DNA of 64,000 nt from Lycium barbarum (Eukaryota > Streptophyta > Magnoliopsida > Solanales > Solanaceae): contig NC_083338.1 of the NCBI RefSeq assembly GCF_019175385.1, forward strand, positions 65,628,884-65,692,883. Reading direction: 5' to 3'. Shown here one piece after another: positions 10,044 to 22,186 of this stretch. Every line of letters starts with the position of its first letter. The first letter of the stretch is position 1. Below the pieces are notes generated by a model. That model had not been told where the DNA came from, made no database searches, and saw nothing but the letters and a program-made list of their open reading frames with translations. Made by a program: the position numbers and the translations under genes.

Positions 10044-12957
10044 TGTCACGACCCAACCCCGTAGGCCATGACTAGTGCCCGATCTGGGCACTCAAACGCA
10101 TTCTAGTATATGGCAGAAGCCGACAAGGCTTTATTTCAAATTTAACTAATTTTTAAAAAACTTTCGGCAGAGTTTCCTTTGTTTTACGGACTATCCCATA
10201 TATCCTGCACGCAGAAAATACCAACAAAGGCCACACAGGGCCAACAACGCAACATTTAAATATATGCGGACCGGCCGCCGCGGCGAATGGGATCGCCCAA
10301 ACACAACATAAGCACCCAACTGTACAGAAAGATCCCAACCCACAACATGTCCACAGACCTCTAACAAACCGACAGAATCCAATGACGGGACAGGGCCCCG
10401 CCGTACCCATGAACTAGAATATACATATATAGAAGTGACAGACTATACCAAAAGATGGCTCTGAATAAAAGAGCGCTCCAAGAATAGCAGAATGAGATCC
10501 TAAGCAGACGGATCAACAAACCTGTCGTTGGTACCTGCGCGGCATGAAAACGCAGCCCCCGAAGAAAGGGGGTCAGTACGAAATATGTACTGAATATGTA
10601 AAGCCTGAGTTGCAGAAACAAAATCATAACTGGTGCATAACATACAGAAAGTAAACGGAAAATCCAAAGTATCAGATACATATTTCCAAAACATGCAGAG
10701 AGTGTACATAACATATGTCATATCAAATCCGGCCCCTGCCAAGGGACTCGGCAGACAGAACGTGGCTACCCTCCCAACGCTGGTGCCACAACACAGAAGA
10801 ATCAGAATAGGGGCATAACCCCGTAACATAATATGTCATATCAGATGGCCATAGTAAATCATATCAGAACAAACGTACATGGCACAGCATACTCCACAAA
10901 CCCATGTACGCATATACCTGCCCCCTCACATCGAGGCACGGAGAACAATGCAGGGGGATTACGCTTGACAACATATCCTGGCCCGGGCTCAGTGTGGGAA
11001 ACATTGGGGCATCCACGAATAGAGTCGTGAGAAACTAATGCAAGTAAAATATCATAAATGTTTCCATAGACTCGATGAGGCATATCAAAGACAAACCGAT
11101 CCGATGAAGTCAGAAGGAATCATAGTAAATGAGTTTCGAGTATCAAAACAATTTATCAGACTTAATGGAATATTTAAAACCATATTAGTTAGGTAATTAA
11201 AAGGGTAGTCGAAACATTTCTTTCAAAAATCGTTCAAAAAGGGGACTTTAGTACATTAAGGGCAAAACCGGGAATAGCGGGCCCACCTCGGAACAAGCAA
11301 GGCGGTGGGCTCAAATTACGCCCTTTAAGCTTATGGGGTAACCTATAAAGGTTCTACGGACATTCTATAGCTTTCCAAGGAGTTTAGAGAAAGTTTGCAT
11401 AATTTCAGGAAAAGCATATCAAAATGGTTCAATTCTACTGAACGAAAAACTGAGATTTTCTCTTGCGGATTCCGATGGCCAAGAAGGTCTTTTGAGGCCC
11501 GAATCCGATCATAAAACACTTAGACATGCCAAAAGAAGGATCGGGGTAGCTTTACATACCTTTCACGCTCCTTAAGCCTTTCCAAACTCACTTCCCGTTT
11601 CGTCGAAAAACTGCAATTGGTCAAGTTTACCAATCGTGAGTTATGATTACCATTATTCCAACTTAAAGCATATTTGTCTACCGAAATTTCGGCAGCACTT
11701 CCCCTATACATATAGCACCCCGAGAATTCAACTCGGCTAGAAATCATCAACAACAACCCAAACGATAACATTAACATCAACAAAGAACATCAAAAACACA
11801 AATATCCTTCAACTAGTCATTTTTCTCACAAGTTGGCATAACCTTCATTCTAATCCAAACCTTCACTAATATCAATGATTTCACATCCATTATCACCCAA
11901 GATCATCACAATATAGATTTTGAGACATTTCATATCATTTTCCTTAAGTTATAGACTTGATATACATAATATACAACTTTCCGCCAAAGTCATAATTTAT
12001 GGTAAACATCAAATCTTTGGCATACAATTTCATAACAAGTTTCCAACTTCCAATTTCATCAATGATCATCATAATTCACAACCAAACAACTTCATTTCCT
12101 TAATGTCGGAAAATCATACTAAAACGACATAAGTTTCTACATTCTAATTCAATACAAACTTATATCATTCTAACTTCATTTACATCACAAGAGATCATCA
12201 CAACACAACTAACATATTAAACAAAATTAATTCATTGCCATTCTTATCTCCATACCACACGGCCAAATGCACCCATATATACCCACTTTGCAAACTTTCA
12301 TATTTTTCATAATTTCTACTTATTCCTACATGCTACAACACACACACACAGATATATATATATATTCCAAAGTAAAAAGAGCAAGATCTTACCTTTGTTC
12401 TTCCAAGCTTTTTCACAAACCCACTTGTTAATTTGAGGAAACAAGCTCCCTACCTTCCAAATTAGCTACACCAAGTTGTAAAGGGTACTAGAATTAGTGA
12501 AAATATCACAAAACAATAACTTTTGGATCAAAGGTTGATGGCAAGAAAATTTTCTTTCTTTTCTTTCTTGTAGCCGAAAATGGGGTGGTATTTAGCTTCT
12601 TGATCTTTTTTCTCTACATGTTGAAGATGACTTAGTCATCTCTTTTTTTACGCCTTTCAATTAAAAACCCACTCATGGGCCTTGACCCATAAAGGGGGCC
12701 GGCCACCCCCTCCAATTGGACCTTAATTTTTTTATTTTTTTTTTGCTCTTTCTAACCCAATTAATTATGGCCCTATTTGTAATTCCCGAAACTAATTTCC
12801 GAAATTCCAATTTTTCCCTTAGCCTTATTCCACACTTCCACAAAAATATTCTTTCATGCACAACTCTTGTGTTAAATGTAACCAATGATGACTTTATTTC
12901 ATACAAGTCAAGATTATTTCTAATTTTTCCAAATGCGCGAAAATACGGGACATAACA
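10044..12957 (-). repeat. E1 5' LTR
   Basis: Minus-strand start TGTTATGTCCCG at 12957, end GTCGTGACA at 10044. It matches the 3' LTR over its length with few substitutions. CCGAAATTTCGG is at 11681-11692 and the double hairpin at 10556-10593. It is flanked on the outside by ATAGC (12958-12962). Confidence 0.94.
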
Positions 12958-12962
12958 ATAGC
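12958..12962. repeat. Target site duplication of E1, right copy (ATAGC)
   Basis: Exact partner of 1885-1889. Removing E1 and one copy rejoins the interior of element A. Confidence 0.93.
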
Positions 12963-14604
12963 AATGCTATACTGGAATAGAGGCAAATGAACTAACAGTA
13001 GAGTCGTTTGTTAATGATATTGCAATTTATAAGGGACAAATAAGAAGGGACATAAAGTTTTCTATAGTAGAATATAAGATGTGATAATCAAGGGACAAGT
13101 AAAGGAAAGAAAAGAGTATGACGAGATTAGTTACAGCAGATAGACAAAAGAGTTTTGGTACGTATGAGATACGTAAAATAGAACGAATCAAAGGAAGGGA
13201 AGTTTATGAATAAGATTAGATGTTCATACACGAATCACACAAGAACGGTTATGTAACTTGCAAGTATTTACATGTCAAGAATGAAACCAATTGGGTACTT
13301 AAAAAGAGGAGTAAGAGGTAAGCAAAAATAGTGTGTTTGTCATACTTCAGGTCAGTTAAGGGAAAATACATGGTAAATTGAGTCGAAATGTTGAGTTGGA
13401 ATTATCATTAAGGACAAATAGGACAATAACTCTGAATATGATATAAGTTTATGTGATATGTTTCATACGATATCCCTGGGGTGTGTTGGATTACTTACGA
13501 ATTTGATAGGATCATCGAATAACGGGGGTTTCACTAAAAGAATGTTACGCCTTGGAACTTTCATTTTTGTATCATTGTGGTTATAGCGAATTTCCAAAAG
13601 TTCACCATAGGATTATGAAATTCTCGAAAATTATGAAGCCTTTAATGAGTCGATGAGGGATACCTACGACAGGACATCTCGGATTGAATTTATCTAGACT
13701 CTACAGATGTGAGAATCAATACCATTATCATGGTCATATGGAAGAAAGGAAGTAGGAGAGATTTGCAAACCATGTGAGACTTAACACCATCATCTAAAGA
13801 TAAGAAGAAGTTTCCTGATTATTACTTAATCACGAGAGGTTAAGAGATGACAAGGTATTAATATGTAACAAAGGATTCATATGGTTGATTTAATAATGTG
13901 GGTACAGAGGTACTGACTATATGATTAAGATTATGGGAAGAAGTAACGATAAGGACAAAAGGTATCTAGAATAATTGAGAAAGAAAAAGGATCAACGAGT
14001 CCGAGTATCAAGGAGGATCATATAAGGAAAGTGAACACTTATATCTCTGGAAAGGATATTCCTGAGGTTTCAAGGGAGCATTGCAACTGAGAGTCATTAC
14101 TAAGAAGGAAACTCGTTTTCAACTATTCGAAGGGAATGTTATAGATAGTGCATGTCAGAGGATTAAAATGATGACTCCAAGAAAGATGTACGCTACGGAC
14201 TATGCGACCTAAATAAAGAGTGGAAGTAGACCTATAAGAATTAGAAGAGAGACCAAGAGGAACCAATATGTGATGGTAAACCTACCCAAAGGAAAGACAA
14301 CTCCTATTCTACAGTGTTACTGGAAAGATGACTCCAAAACAAGAGAAACTCGACTTAAGCTTCAAGTATAGATGGATATAGTAAGTTGCATTCAATTACG
14401 GAAGTAGCTACATTATGACCATTTTCTTTGGAAATTCAAAATTAACTATGTCAAGTGGAGAATGAAATTAAGTTAAGCAAAGAGAGGCACAACTTGATAG
14501 ATGAGTTCTAGTTAGAATTGATTCGTTATAAGATCACCATAGCCAGTATACTTATGCAGGACTAGTTTAACATTCGAGGACGAATGTTCTAAAGGGGGGA
14601 AGGA
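12963..14604 (+). mobile_element. Outer element A, noncoding interior, right half
   Basis: Purine-rich on the + strand, with stops in every frame and no pol motif. It ends with the Tekay-type pre-LTR block CATTCGAGGACGAATGTTCT and a polypurine tract at 14591-14604. Where an autonomous element would carry pol there is only this spacer, so A depended on other elements for its proteins, or is very decayed. Confidence 0.7.
14591..14604 (+). other. Polypurine tract of element A
   Basis: AAAGGGGGGAAGGA directly before the LTR start TGTTACATCCCG. Confidence 0.88.
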
Positions 14605-14906
14605 TGTTACATCCCGTGTTTTCATGCGTTGGAAAGTGTGTGAGTTAGATGGCACTAGTAACGGAAATGAGGTTATCCTCCAAGCTTATAGGTGGTTAGG
14701 GTGAGTACAGATGTATCATAAGGATTATAAGTTAATCAAATCGAAGAAAATAGGTTTTGTTGAAGTTCGGCATTTATTTGAATAAACTACCATCCAAAAT
14801 CTAATACCACCTATTTTTGGACTAGGAAATTGAACCTTCCAACATGAGCAAATTTACCCGAACCGGAGGATTTGGCCATATTCAAGAATGGAAATAAAGA
14901 GCTCGG

Positions 14907-14917
14907 TATATAAAAGG
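14907..14917 (+). promoter_or_regulatory. TATA box of element A LTR
   Basis: TATATAAAAGG about 300 bases into the LTR, the usual U3 position for an LTR promoter. It is a good consensus match but untested. Confidence 0.6.
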
Positions 14918-16260
14918 AATGAAGTCCCGAAAGGATTTAAGATAGAAAATTTTGACGACGATGATTGAGAATAATATTTTGTGTGTGGCAGATGAGGCTA
15001 TGGACTAGTTCTATATCACATTAGTATAATAACTAGTATATGAAGTGTGTTAAAAATAGTTACTATTTAAGAGAATTGAGATCAAGAATTAATTGATAAG
15101 TGGTAATTGATACCACTCTTCCATGTGGTATGACATAATGATACAGCAAGTGATTAGTCACTTTATAAGTACCTAAATAGTGACACCTTTAGGATAAGTT
15201 TGATGGGAAAGTGGTGGCCAAAACGAATGGGCCCCATAGTCCACAATTAAGATTAGAAATTTGGTGTACCATATTAATGTAACTTGGAGTTATTCAGCAA
15301 AGTATTTTATAAGGAAACTTTGAGTTGCCTTTAAAAGAGAAGCATGGTGATAACGTGCAAAGGGTCTTCAACAAGTTTAGAAATTCCCTACTAGTTATGA
15401 TGGAGGAATCATATATTTTCACACTTGCTAACGAAACTAAAGGAAGAGAAGTGATAATTGATGAGTAAATATCTTCATGATGAAACAAGTAACGGGAAGC
15501 TGAAAGGATGGGCAGCAACAAAATATATACACAGCAAGTATATATTTCCAGTTTGTGGAGATGAGAATTTTATTCTCAAAATTGGGATTACAAGTTATCC
15601 TGGCCAATTGAGGAAAAAATTGCTTCCTTACTACTAATAATTTGAGTTAATTCGTAGTAATATTTGTTAGATTATCGTATAGTAAATCAAGTGGTAGAAA
15701 GACAGAATATAACATCGTGTTGAATGTTATAAGTTGATTTTGGTACTGATTAAGGATTATTGATGATGGGTTGTTATTGTTATTGATGTTGGAAGTTGTT
15801 TTGGATTGGCTCAGAGTAGATATTATAGGGAAAATGCGGACTGTTTCATTTTAGGATCAAGTTATCCTTCATATACATAAATACGCAAGCATTATCTGAG
15901 GTTGTACCTACGTTTCTTGTTATAGGGAATGGTACAGTAGCTCCAGTAAAATTATGAGAAGGTCAATTGATGACTCGAGGTATTTTAAGGCTATCCCTTC
16001 TTTCTTTTTGGCATGAATTACATAAACGAGCGAACAATGAACATACATGACTCCAATGAATTCTAATTCTCAGCGGTACTTGACATAACAGTTGTCTTTG
16101 ATTCTTAAGTGTCGGTTCATTCTAATCATTATATTAAGTCCCAGATGATGATTTAGTTTGCATATGGTTGATCATGATATTCTACTCGTGCATGCTGTTA
16201 ATATATCATTCGCCGAGTCCCGGGCCTGGTACGCATTCGTGCACAGTTTCATTGCATTGT

Positions 16261-16440
16261 TCACTGAGACCCTCACTAGAGGGCCGGGTATAGTATATAT
16301 ATATGATTATTTCACCGAGTCCCTCACTAGAGGGCCGGCTGCGGTATATATATGATTACTTCACCGAGTCCCTCACTAGAGGGCCGGGTACGGTATATAT
16401 TTATATTTCACTGAATCCCTTACTAAAGGGTTAGGTATGG
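16261..16440 (+). repeat. Tandem hairpin array in element A LTR
   Basis: Four units of the form CCGAGTCCCTCACTAGAGGG followed by CCGGGTA, spaced about 50 bases, at about 16264, 16315, 16363 and 16411. The inner CCCTC/GAGGG can pair around an ACTA loop. In the last unit the stem has changed to CCCTT/AAGGG and still pairs. Confidence 0.85.
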
Positions 16441-17095
16441 TATATATTTACATTTCTAGTCATTGCCTTTGGGGCTGCTTACATGGTTATTCTCTGCCTT
16501 CGGGGCTATTCATATTATAGGTGGTTTGTCATACTTTCATTATAGCTTATAGCTTATATCTCATTCTTTATGATTACTGCTGCCTTACATACTCGGTACA
16601 TTCTTCGTACTGACGTCTCATTGCCTGGGGGCGCTGTGTTCATGCCACACAGTCCCAGATTGTTTTGCAGGTAAAAGTATTCAGCTAGGATGGTTGGCTA
16701 TCAACTGGGATTGGCATACTCCATTTTCCTCCTGGAGCAGTGCCGAGTTCTTATGGTTATCATATGTGTGTGTGGGTACGTCGGGGCCCTATCCCGACTT
16801 ATATGATTCAGGTGTTTACCCTTAGAGACTTTGCAAACAGTGTCCTGTGGTTAGTATGTTGAGATGTCATGCGTTGAGTAAAGCGACCATGTAGGTCGAT
16901 ATTTCAGTTTGACTTATTCGATTTTTGATTAATTGAGTATCGTTCGCAAATTTCTATGGTTTGACTGGAAGTACTTTATTATATTTCCAAAAAAAATTTA
17001 TATGTCAAGTTTCATTGTGTGAATGCCAGAGGGTTCGCTCAGCTCTAATTAAGAGTTGGGTGCCCATCATGCCCTATCGAAATTAGGGTGTGACA

Positions 17096-17250
17096 CTTTC
17101 CTTTCAGCAAAAAGGAAGCAAAGGTTCCACGGGTCATCACTTCCAGTTCATGTCTAAGCTCACCCTTTACTCCCCAGAAACAACTCCCATTCTCCAACCA
17201 AGTGACATACCACCAGAGGCACAACCCCCCCCCCCCCTTTCTAAAGATTA
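17096..17250 (+). other. Short open frame next to element A, possible host exon remnant
   Basis: Directly after the LTR end a 51-codon frame stays open to TAA at about 17248-17250. It includes the readable stretch HHFQFMSKLTLYSPETTP and ends in a Pro run encoded by a poly-C tract (about 17227-17238). I do not recognise the product. Its composition differs from the surrounding retroelement DNA, so it may be part of a host gene beside the insertion. Chance openness cannot be excluded at this length. Confidence 0.25.
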
Positions 17251-17567
17251 GGTAGTTAATCCCTTTGTTTTATACAGCACCCCAACATGTGACTCTTCAT
17301 TTTTATGGGCTAAGTGATGTACAAACAAACAAAAGGCAGAAAAAAAACAACACGTATGTACTTAAACTTCAAAGAGTCAAAACAGTTCTTCTCTTACACC
17401 TATTTCTAGTTATGACCACTTGTTTGTCTAAGAATGTAATTATGACACTTCAAATAGAATACATAAAAAAAGGAGCATAACAAAGTCAATGCTCAACTAT
17501 CCCTTCTCATGGTCTTCATCCTCTTACAACTACAACATGGGTTTCACTCAAACTTATCCCATTAATC

Positions 17568-17917
17568 CAAGTTAACTCACTAGAATCACACACTCAAGAT
17601 AGAAAAAGAAAGCGAAATTCAGAGAAAACCACTACACACTTCAGAATTTCAAAATAACAGAATTAACCTCTGTTTTAAGTAGCAAACAAGTTAACTCACT
17701 AGAATCACACACTCAAGACAGAAAAAGAAAGCGAAATTCAGAGAAAACCACTACACACTTCAGAATTTCAAAATAACTGAATTAACCTCTGTTTTAAGTA
17801 GCAAACAAGGTAACTCACTAGAATCACACACTCAAGATAGAAACAAAATCAGAGAAAACCACTATACACTTCAGAATTTAAGAATAACTAAATTAACCTC
17901 TGTTTTAAGTAGCAAAC
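17568..17917. repeat. 119-bp tandem repeat, three copies
   Basis: Copies start CAAGTTAACTCACTAGAATC at 17568 and 17687, and CAAGGTAACTC at 17806; each ends GTTTTAAGTAGCAAA. The first two copies are nearly identical. The third has a small internal deletion in the AGAAAAAGAAAGCG part. There is no coding potential. Confidence 0.93.
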
Positions 17918-18866
17918 ATCATATTTTGAAAACACCTAGGTATCTAGAATGTCCAAACCAGTTTCTATCTTGTCTAGGTGATGCTTAGTGAGTCTCTTAT
18001 TTAAAAAATTTAGTCATCTTATTTGTTAAACTTACTTCTAGAGAGAAAATAAAAGAATCCCAAAACCAGTTGAACAAGTCATGTTAAACCATGTTCAATC
18101 AATCAAAACCAAGCTTTAACTCAACACCACTTTGTTTTCCATTTTTTGATATCATTTCCATATAATCACCACATCAGAGATCAGACCAAATAAAAGAACA
18201 AGTTGATCTCTTCACATTTTACCTAACCTAAATCATAAGTGTTAAACAACCACATAAATATGAGTCAAGCTGGTTAATCTAAGCAGTTCACACTTAGCAA
18301 CACATTACAAGAATATAAATTAGTTTAGCACATTACTAACAAACACCTAAACCTAAAACAACATATCACTCATCATAATACTTGAAAATAAGCACAACAT
18401 CACTAACCATGATTTAAACTAAGCAACATTAAATAAAAAGCAATAACAAGATCAATGGTTACCTTTTTGATGCGCAGCCGTGTACAAGAATGGATTTGAA
18501 GACCCTTTATGCTTCCAAATCCCACACTCATCCGTACAAAATACAAAGAAAATAAACTTTAGAACTAGGAAGACATCAACCTTAAAGTTAAAGCCTAAAA
18601 ATTCTACTGGTAAGCTCAATTTTTGACTTTTTAATTCAAATCTCAAACTTTTAGGGTTCTGAAAACTTTCGAAACCTCCAAAACTACTTTGTTTTTAGAA
18701 GATTGGGGTTCTATTTATGGAACCCAAAAATTCTTATGGAGACCTAAAATTTTGATGTGGGACAACATGATTTTTCAGATGCAAAATGTAATACCATGAA
18801 ATCAACTACTAGGATCTACAGAAAATAAACATATGCGGTTGGATCTAACCTATTTCAGGTCGATCC
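17918..18866. other. Low-repeat A/T-rich stretch, possible host intron or intergenic DNA
   Basis: No LTR landmarks. The minus strand is T-rich like plant introns. A short minus-strand frame at 18452-18646 contains ECGIWKHKGSSNPF before a GTAACC that could be a splice donor; I cannot assign it to a family. 18262-18350 recurs at 59708-59797. Confidence 0.35.
18262..18350. repeat. 90-bp segment shared with 59708-59797
   Basis: GGTTAATCTAAGCAGTTCAC through CACCTAAACCTAAA matches 59708-59797 with only a few substitutions and a 1-base gap. The similarity stops where flanking LTRs begin at the second site. Confidence 0.85.
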
Positions 18867-19201
18867 TCACCAATCTATTGTGAACGATTGAAAATTGAGT
18901 TTTACATTCACAAAACAACAACAAAGACACAAAGAATTGTATTGTTTGACTTGAAAATTTAAGAAAAAGTAAAAAAAAAAGAAAAGGAAAGGATTAATAC
19001 CGCATTTGTAGTTATTTTTGCGAAATCGAGTAGAAACATTAATTGTTTCACCACAATAGACCTGCAAAAGTTGTAGTCTCTCGGTACCCTCTGTGTTTTT
19101 GCTATTTTTGGCGGAGAGAGAGAAAGAAAAAGATGAGGCGGCCTTAGGGTTAGGGATGGAAAAGAAAAGAGAGAGAGGAGGGGTAGGGGTTTGGGGTCGT
19201 T
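18867..19201 (-). other. Possible 5' end of a host gene (minus strand)
   Basis: Read on the minus strand, a TCTCTC-rich pyrimidine patch and an AACCCTAA telo-box (about 19145-19160) occur together, as in many plant housekeeping promoters or 5' UTRs. They are followed by TTTTGCAG at about 19070, a good splice acceptor. A 60-base exon-like piece (MQVYCGETINVSTRF in one frame) comes next, then ATGCGGTATTAATCC, a possible donor with a T-rich intron. Product unknown. Insertion of the neighbouring LTR at 19202 would lie just upstream of this promoter. Confidence 0.3.
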
Positions 19202-19389
19202 TGTATTACACCTCGGAATTTCGGGTTGCTGAGCGGTGAATAGAATAAATTGAGTTAAGGTGTATATGATGTCCCTACAAGTAAAAATGGATAGTTAATG
19301 GTTCTAATTAAGGTCCCAAAGACATTTGAGACAAGGGACGAAAGTTCTTCAAAATGAAACTTCACTGCAGTTCTACGAAAGGGGGGGTT

Positions 19390-19645
19390 CGACGGTCGTT
19401 CTTTGTACCGTCGGACGGGTCGACGCCTCGTCAATTGTGTCGTATAATTTATTTAGCACAAAGACCATTCGACGGAGCAGATCGACGCTCCGTCGATCAA
19501 ATCGACGCTCCGTCGATCAGTTCGACGGATCGTCCTTCTCACCGTAGAATGAAAGAAAATGGAAGGTTGCTCACTAGAAATTTCACGACTTCGACGGTCA
19601 GATCGACGCTTCGTCGATCTGATCAAAGCTTCATCGATCGTACCG
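19390..19645 (+). repeat. GACGG/CCGTC palindrome array upstream of TATA (H1)
   Basis: Repeated units of TCGACGCTCCGTCGATC type, each an imperfect palindrome around TCGACG and CGTCGA, at least seven in 250 bases. The array ends about 30 bases before TATAAAAAG at 19676. Confidence 0.8.
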
Positions 19646-19675
19646 TATAATCCTCGTCGGGCAGCTTTTGATTTT

Positions 19676-19684
19676 TATAAAAAG
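19676..19684 (+). promoter_or_regulatory. TATA box of H1 LTR
   Basis: TATAAAAAG about 475 bases into the LTR, directly downstream of the palindrome array. Confidence 0.6.
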
Positions 19685-21317
19685 AGACCCCAAGTCCTCA
19701 TTTTTCAGTTCACTCATTCTCCAACTCTCCCCAAACCTCTAGAACCTTCTCCATTATTCATCCACAAGAAACCAAGAGAAATCCAAGATCAATTACATCA
19801 AAACCACAAAATCAAGTGTAGAAAACATAGCAAAGTTTATCTAAGCCAAGAAAACTCAAGAGAAGGGAGTTAGGGTTTTGGTGCAAGAAGAGAAGTTCCA
19901 CGCAAAGGTTTTTCATCCATCATCCAAGGTGAGTTTTATGATCATTCCATGTTGTCTAAGGTATTGAAAGTTAAAAACACTTGGATTGTAGAAAGATATA
20001 GGAAATGGGTCATAAATGTGGGAATAGTGACATTGCTGAGTAAAGGTTTGGATTGAGTCATGATTATCGATATGTTGTGATTGTAAATATGTTATGAATG
20101 ACATTTAGAATGTGGGATAAGTGTTATATGAGATAAAATGCAATAATGAACTTTGATCGTGATTATGGAGAAGTTGGAGTGAAACTACGAAATGTGGGTA
20201 ATGTAGATGAATGATGATTGTTGTTTGTGATATTGTGAATGTGGTTATGAACGTTTGGGAGTTGATATAGAATATGGGAAAAAGTTGTATAAACAAAGGA
20301 AATGCTGCCCAATTTTCTTTAGCTTTAGAAGGCAAGTTTAAGTAATCGATTAGCTAATGTTCATGCGACTTCTCTTGAAGGTAGAAACGCGGGCATTGGA
20401 GGAGAACAAGAAAGCGATAGATTAGTTAAACGAAAAAGGTATGTAAGGCTAGTCCCTTCTTTCTAAGGCATGAATCCTATGATATGATATTCCCTCCTTC
20501 TTCATGATTTTCCTACGTATCGAAAACTGTGAGTCTACGATTATAAAGAGCATCACACAAGATAAAGAAAAGAGATACGTTATGAGCATGACGATACCAA
20601 CGATGAATATAAGTCTAGAAGTCCTAAAGCTCATGATACGACATTCTTATGAAGCTAATGATCCTTATGCAACTTCTATGATATTATGTTCCCTACCTTT
20701 CCATGACTTTCTTATATTCCGGAACTAAGAGTTTATGATCATAAATAGCCACGTGAGATAAATATAAGAGAAATGTTATGAGCACGATAATGAAGATGAT
20801 AAGCTTAAGTCTAATGATTCTAGAGTTCATGGTATAATGTTTCTACAAAGCTATCGATATTAACTATGATCTATTGGTGTTGCTTGTTGTATACACTCAC
20901 CTTATATACTAATTCCTTCAAGGTGATGCAGAATACTTATGAATGCTTCATAATGAAATCCGGTGTTCTTGACCTTAAGTCACCCCAATATTGTTATAGA
21001 TTGTCTATATGCTCTAATGCACGTCCTACGACCAATGTCCTGAAAAATTACGAGTTTATGTTCATAGAGGATTTCATATGAGATAGAGGTAAGAGATATG
21101 CCATAGATGCGAGGATGATAATGATGAGCCTAAGTCTAGAGATTATAGAATTTATCATACGATATGTATGCGAAATTCATGCTACGAACATAATATGATT
21201 TTCATAGGTTGTCTTTAAATTCAAATGTATGCTTTATGAAAAGTCTATGATAAGCTTATGAGATGTATGTTATGGCAATGATGATGATGAGATATACCGA
21301 GCCTTGTTATGATATAT

Positions 21318-21470
21318 GTGATGTTGTCGAGCCACTACGTGGCCGAATACGGAAGACATGTATGTGATATTGTCGAGCCACTATATGGCCGAATACGGAT
21401 ATTGTCGAGCCGCTACGTGGCCGAATACGGATGATGTCGAGCCACTCTGTGGCTGAATACGGATAATGTT
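21318..21470 (+). repeat. Tandem hairpin array in H1 LTR
   Basis: Four units built on TGTCGAGCCACTACGTGGCC then GAATACGG. GCCAC and GTGGC pair around TAC. Variants include GCCGCTACGTGGC. Confidence 0.85.
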
Positions 21471-22146
21471 TTATGTGTATGAGCAGATACGATACTACGA
21501 CGATGAATTATGTGACACAATGATGTATATGCTATGATGACTCATGTACTACGATTATGTATATATGACATATGTATGAAATGCATTTGTCCTTAAAGGT
21601 CACACAGGTTTTACCCTCACCTTATGACTTATGATTTCTCTATCATGTTTATTGCTTTCATGCCTTACATACTCAGTACAATATTCGTACTGACATCCGT
21701 TTTCTTTTTACGCTGTGTTCATGCCCACAGGGAGACGGCGCAGACCTATAGGAGCTGTCAGCAGACTTACAGGAGCACTCCATTATTCCGGAGGTGCTAA
21801 TTGGGTTTATCCTTTTATGTGTATATATATTTATATGTATATGTATTTTGGGCACGACGGGGTCTTGTCCCGTCCACATGTCTAGTACTCTAGTAGAGCT
21901 CATAGATACGTATGTGTGGGTAGTATGGTCTCACGATGCTACTATGGTGTATATATTATTATTTTGATAGCCGAAGGGCTTATGTATATAAAATTAATTA
22001 TGTTTTCTAAATGAAATATGGCTGTCTTATGATTATGAGTATATGAATAGTAAATAATAGCATAATGACTATGATGAGTAAGGGAATGAGTGGTGCTCGG
22101 TGGTTAGCCCCGGGTACCCATCACGGCCCCTAGTCGGGTCGTAACA

Positions 22147-22186
22147 CTTTGGTATGAAGTTAAATGTCTAAAGGTGGTATTACACC
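22147..22186. other. Short segment between H1 and solo LTR
   Basis: Forty bases ending with the target duplication ACACC. It is either a fragment of the interior following H1 or older target DNA; nothing else is visible. Confidence 0.5.

Larger units (their letters stand above)
1890..12957 (-). mobile_element. E1: full-length Tekay/Del-type Ty3-gypsy chromovirus
   Basis: An 11.07-kb element in minus orientation with two closely matching LTRs (1890-4830 and 10044-12957), a 5-bp duplication ATAGC on both sides, a primer site (10028-10039) and a polypurine tract (4831-4844). Domain order gag, protease, reverse transcriptase, RNase H, integrase, chromodomain-like tail, together with very long LTRs, fits Tekay/Del chromoviruses. 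The coding frame runs from 9840 to 4927 without a frameshift but has three nonsense codons, at 9535-9537, 7057-7059 and 6487-6489. The LTRs differ only by scattered substitutions and a TA microsatellite length change, so this is one of the younger insertions. It lies inside element A. Confidence 0.95.
14605..17095 (+). repeat. Element A 3' LTR
   Basis: Starts TGTTACATCCCG and ends TTAGGGTGTGACA. A TATA-like box TATATAAAAGG is at 14907-14917. A diverged GTATGT/GGCATG module is at about 15979-16015. CCCTCACTAGAGGG-type hairpin repeats lie at 16261-16440. The CGGTAC...GTACTG hairpin is at about 16594-16612. The 2491-bp length and the ends place it with the TGTGACA-ending families (solo LTRs 22187 and D). 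Confidence 0.88.
19202..22146 (+). repeat. LTR of H family (H1)
   Basis: Starts TGTATTACACCTCGG (the H copy at 62643 starts TGTTACACCTCG) and ends AGTCGGGTCGTAACA. It is collinear with LTR H at 62643-63774, for example in the TTAGGGTTTTGG block at about 19870. It contains a palindrome array (19390-19645), TATAAAAAG (19676-19684), a GTATGT module (20438-20472), a GCCAC/GTGGC repeat array (21318-21470) and the CAGTAC hairpin (21673-21693). No 5-bp duplication is evident. TGGTATGAAG at 22150 could be a decayed primer site, which would make this a 5' LTR. Confidence 0.82.

Noticed and set aside
12963..14604. Decayed pol hidden in the interior of element A
   Set aside because: No RT, RNase H or integrase motif was found by eye in any frame. 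A profile search could still reveal very old traces.
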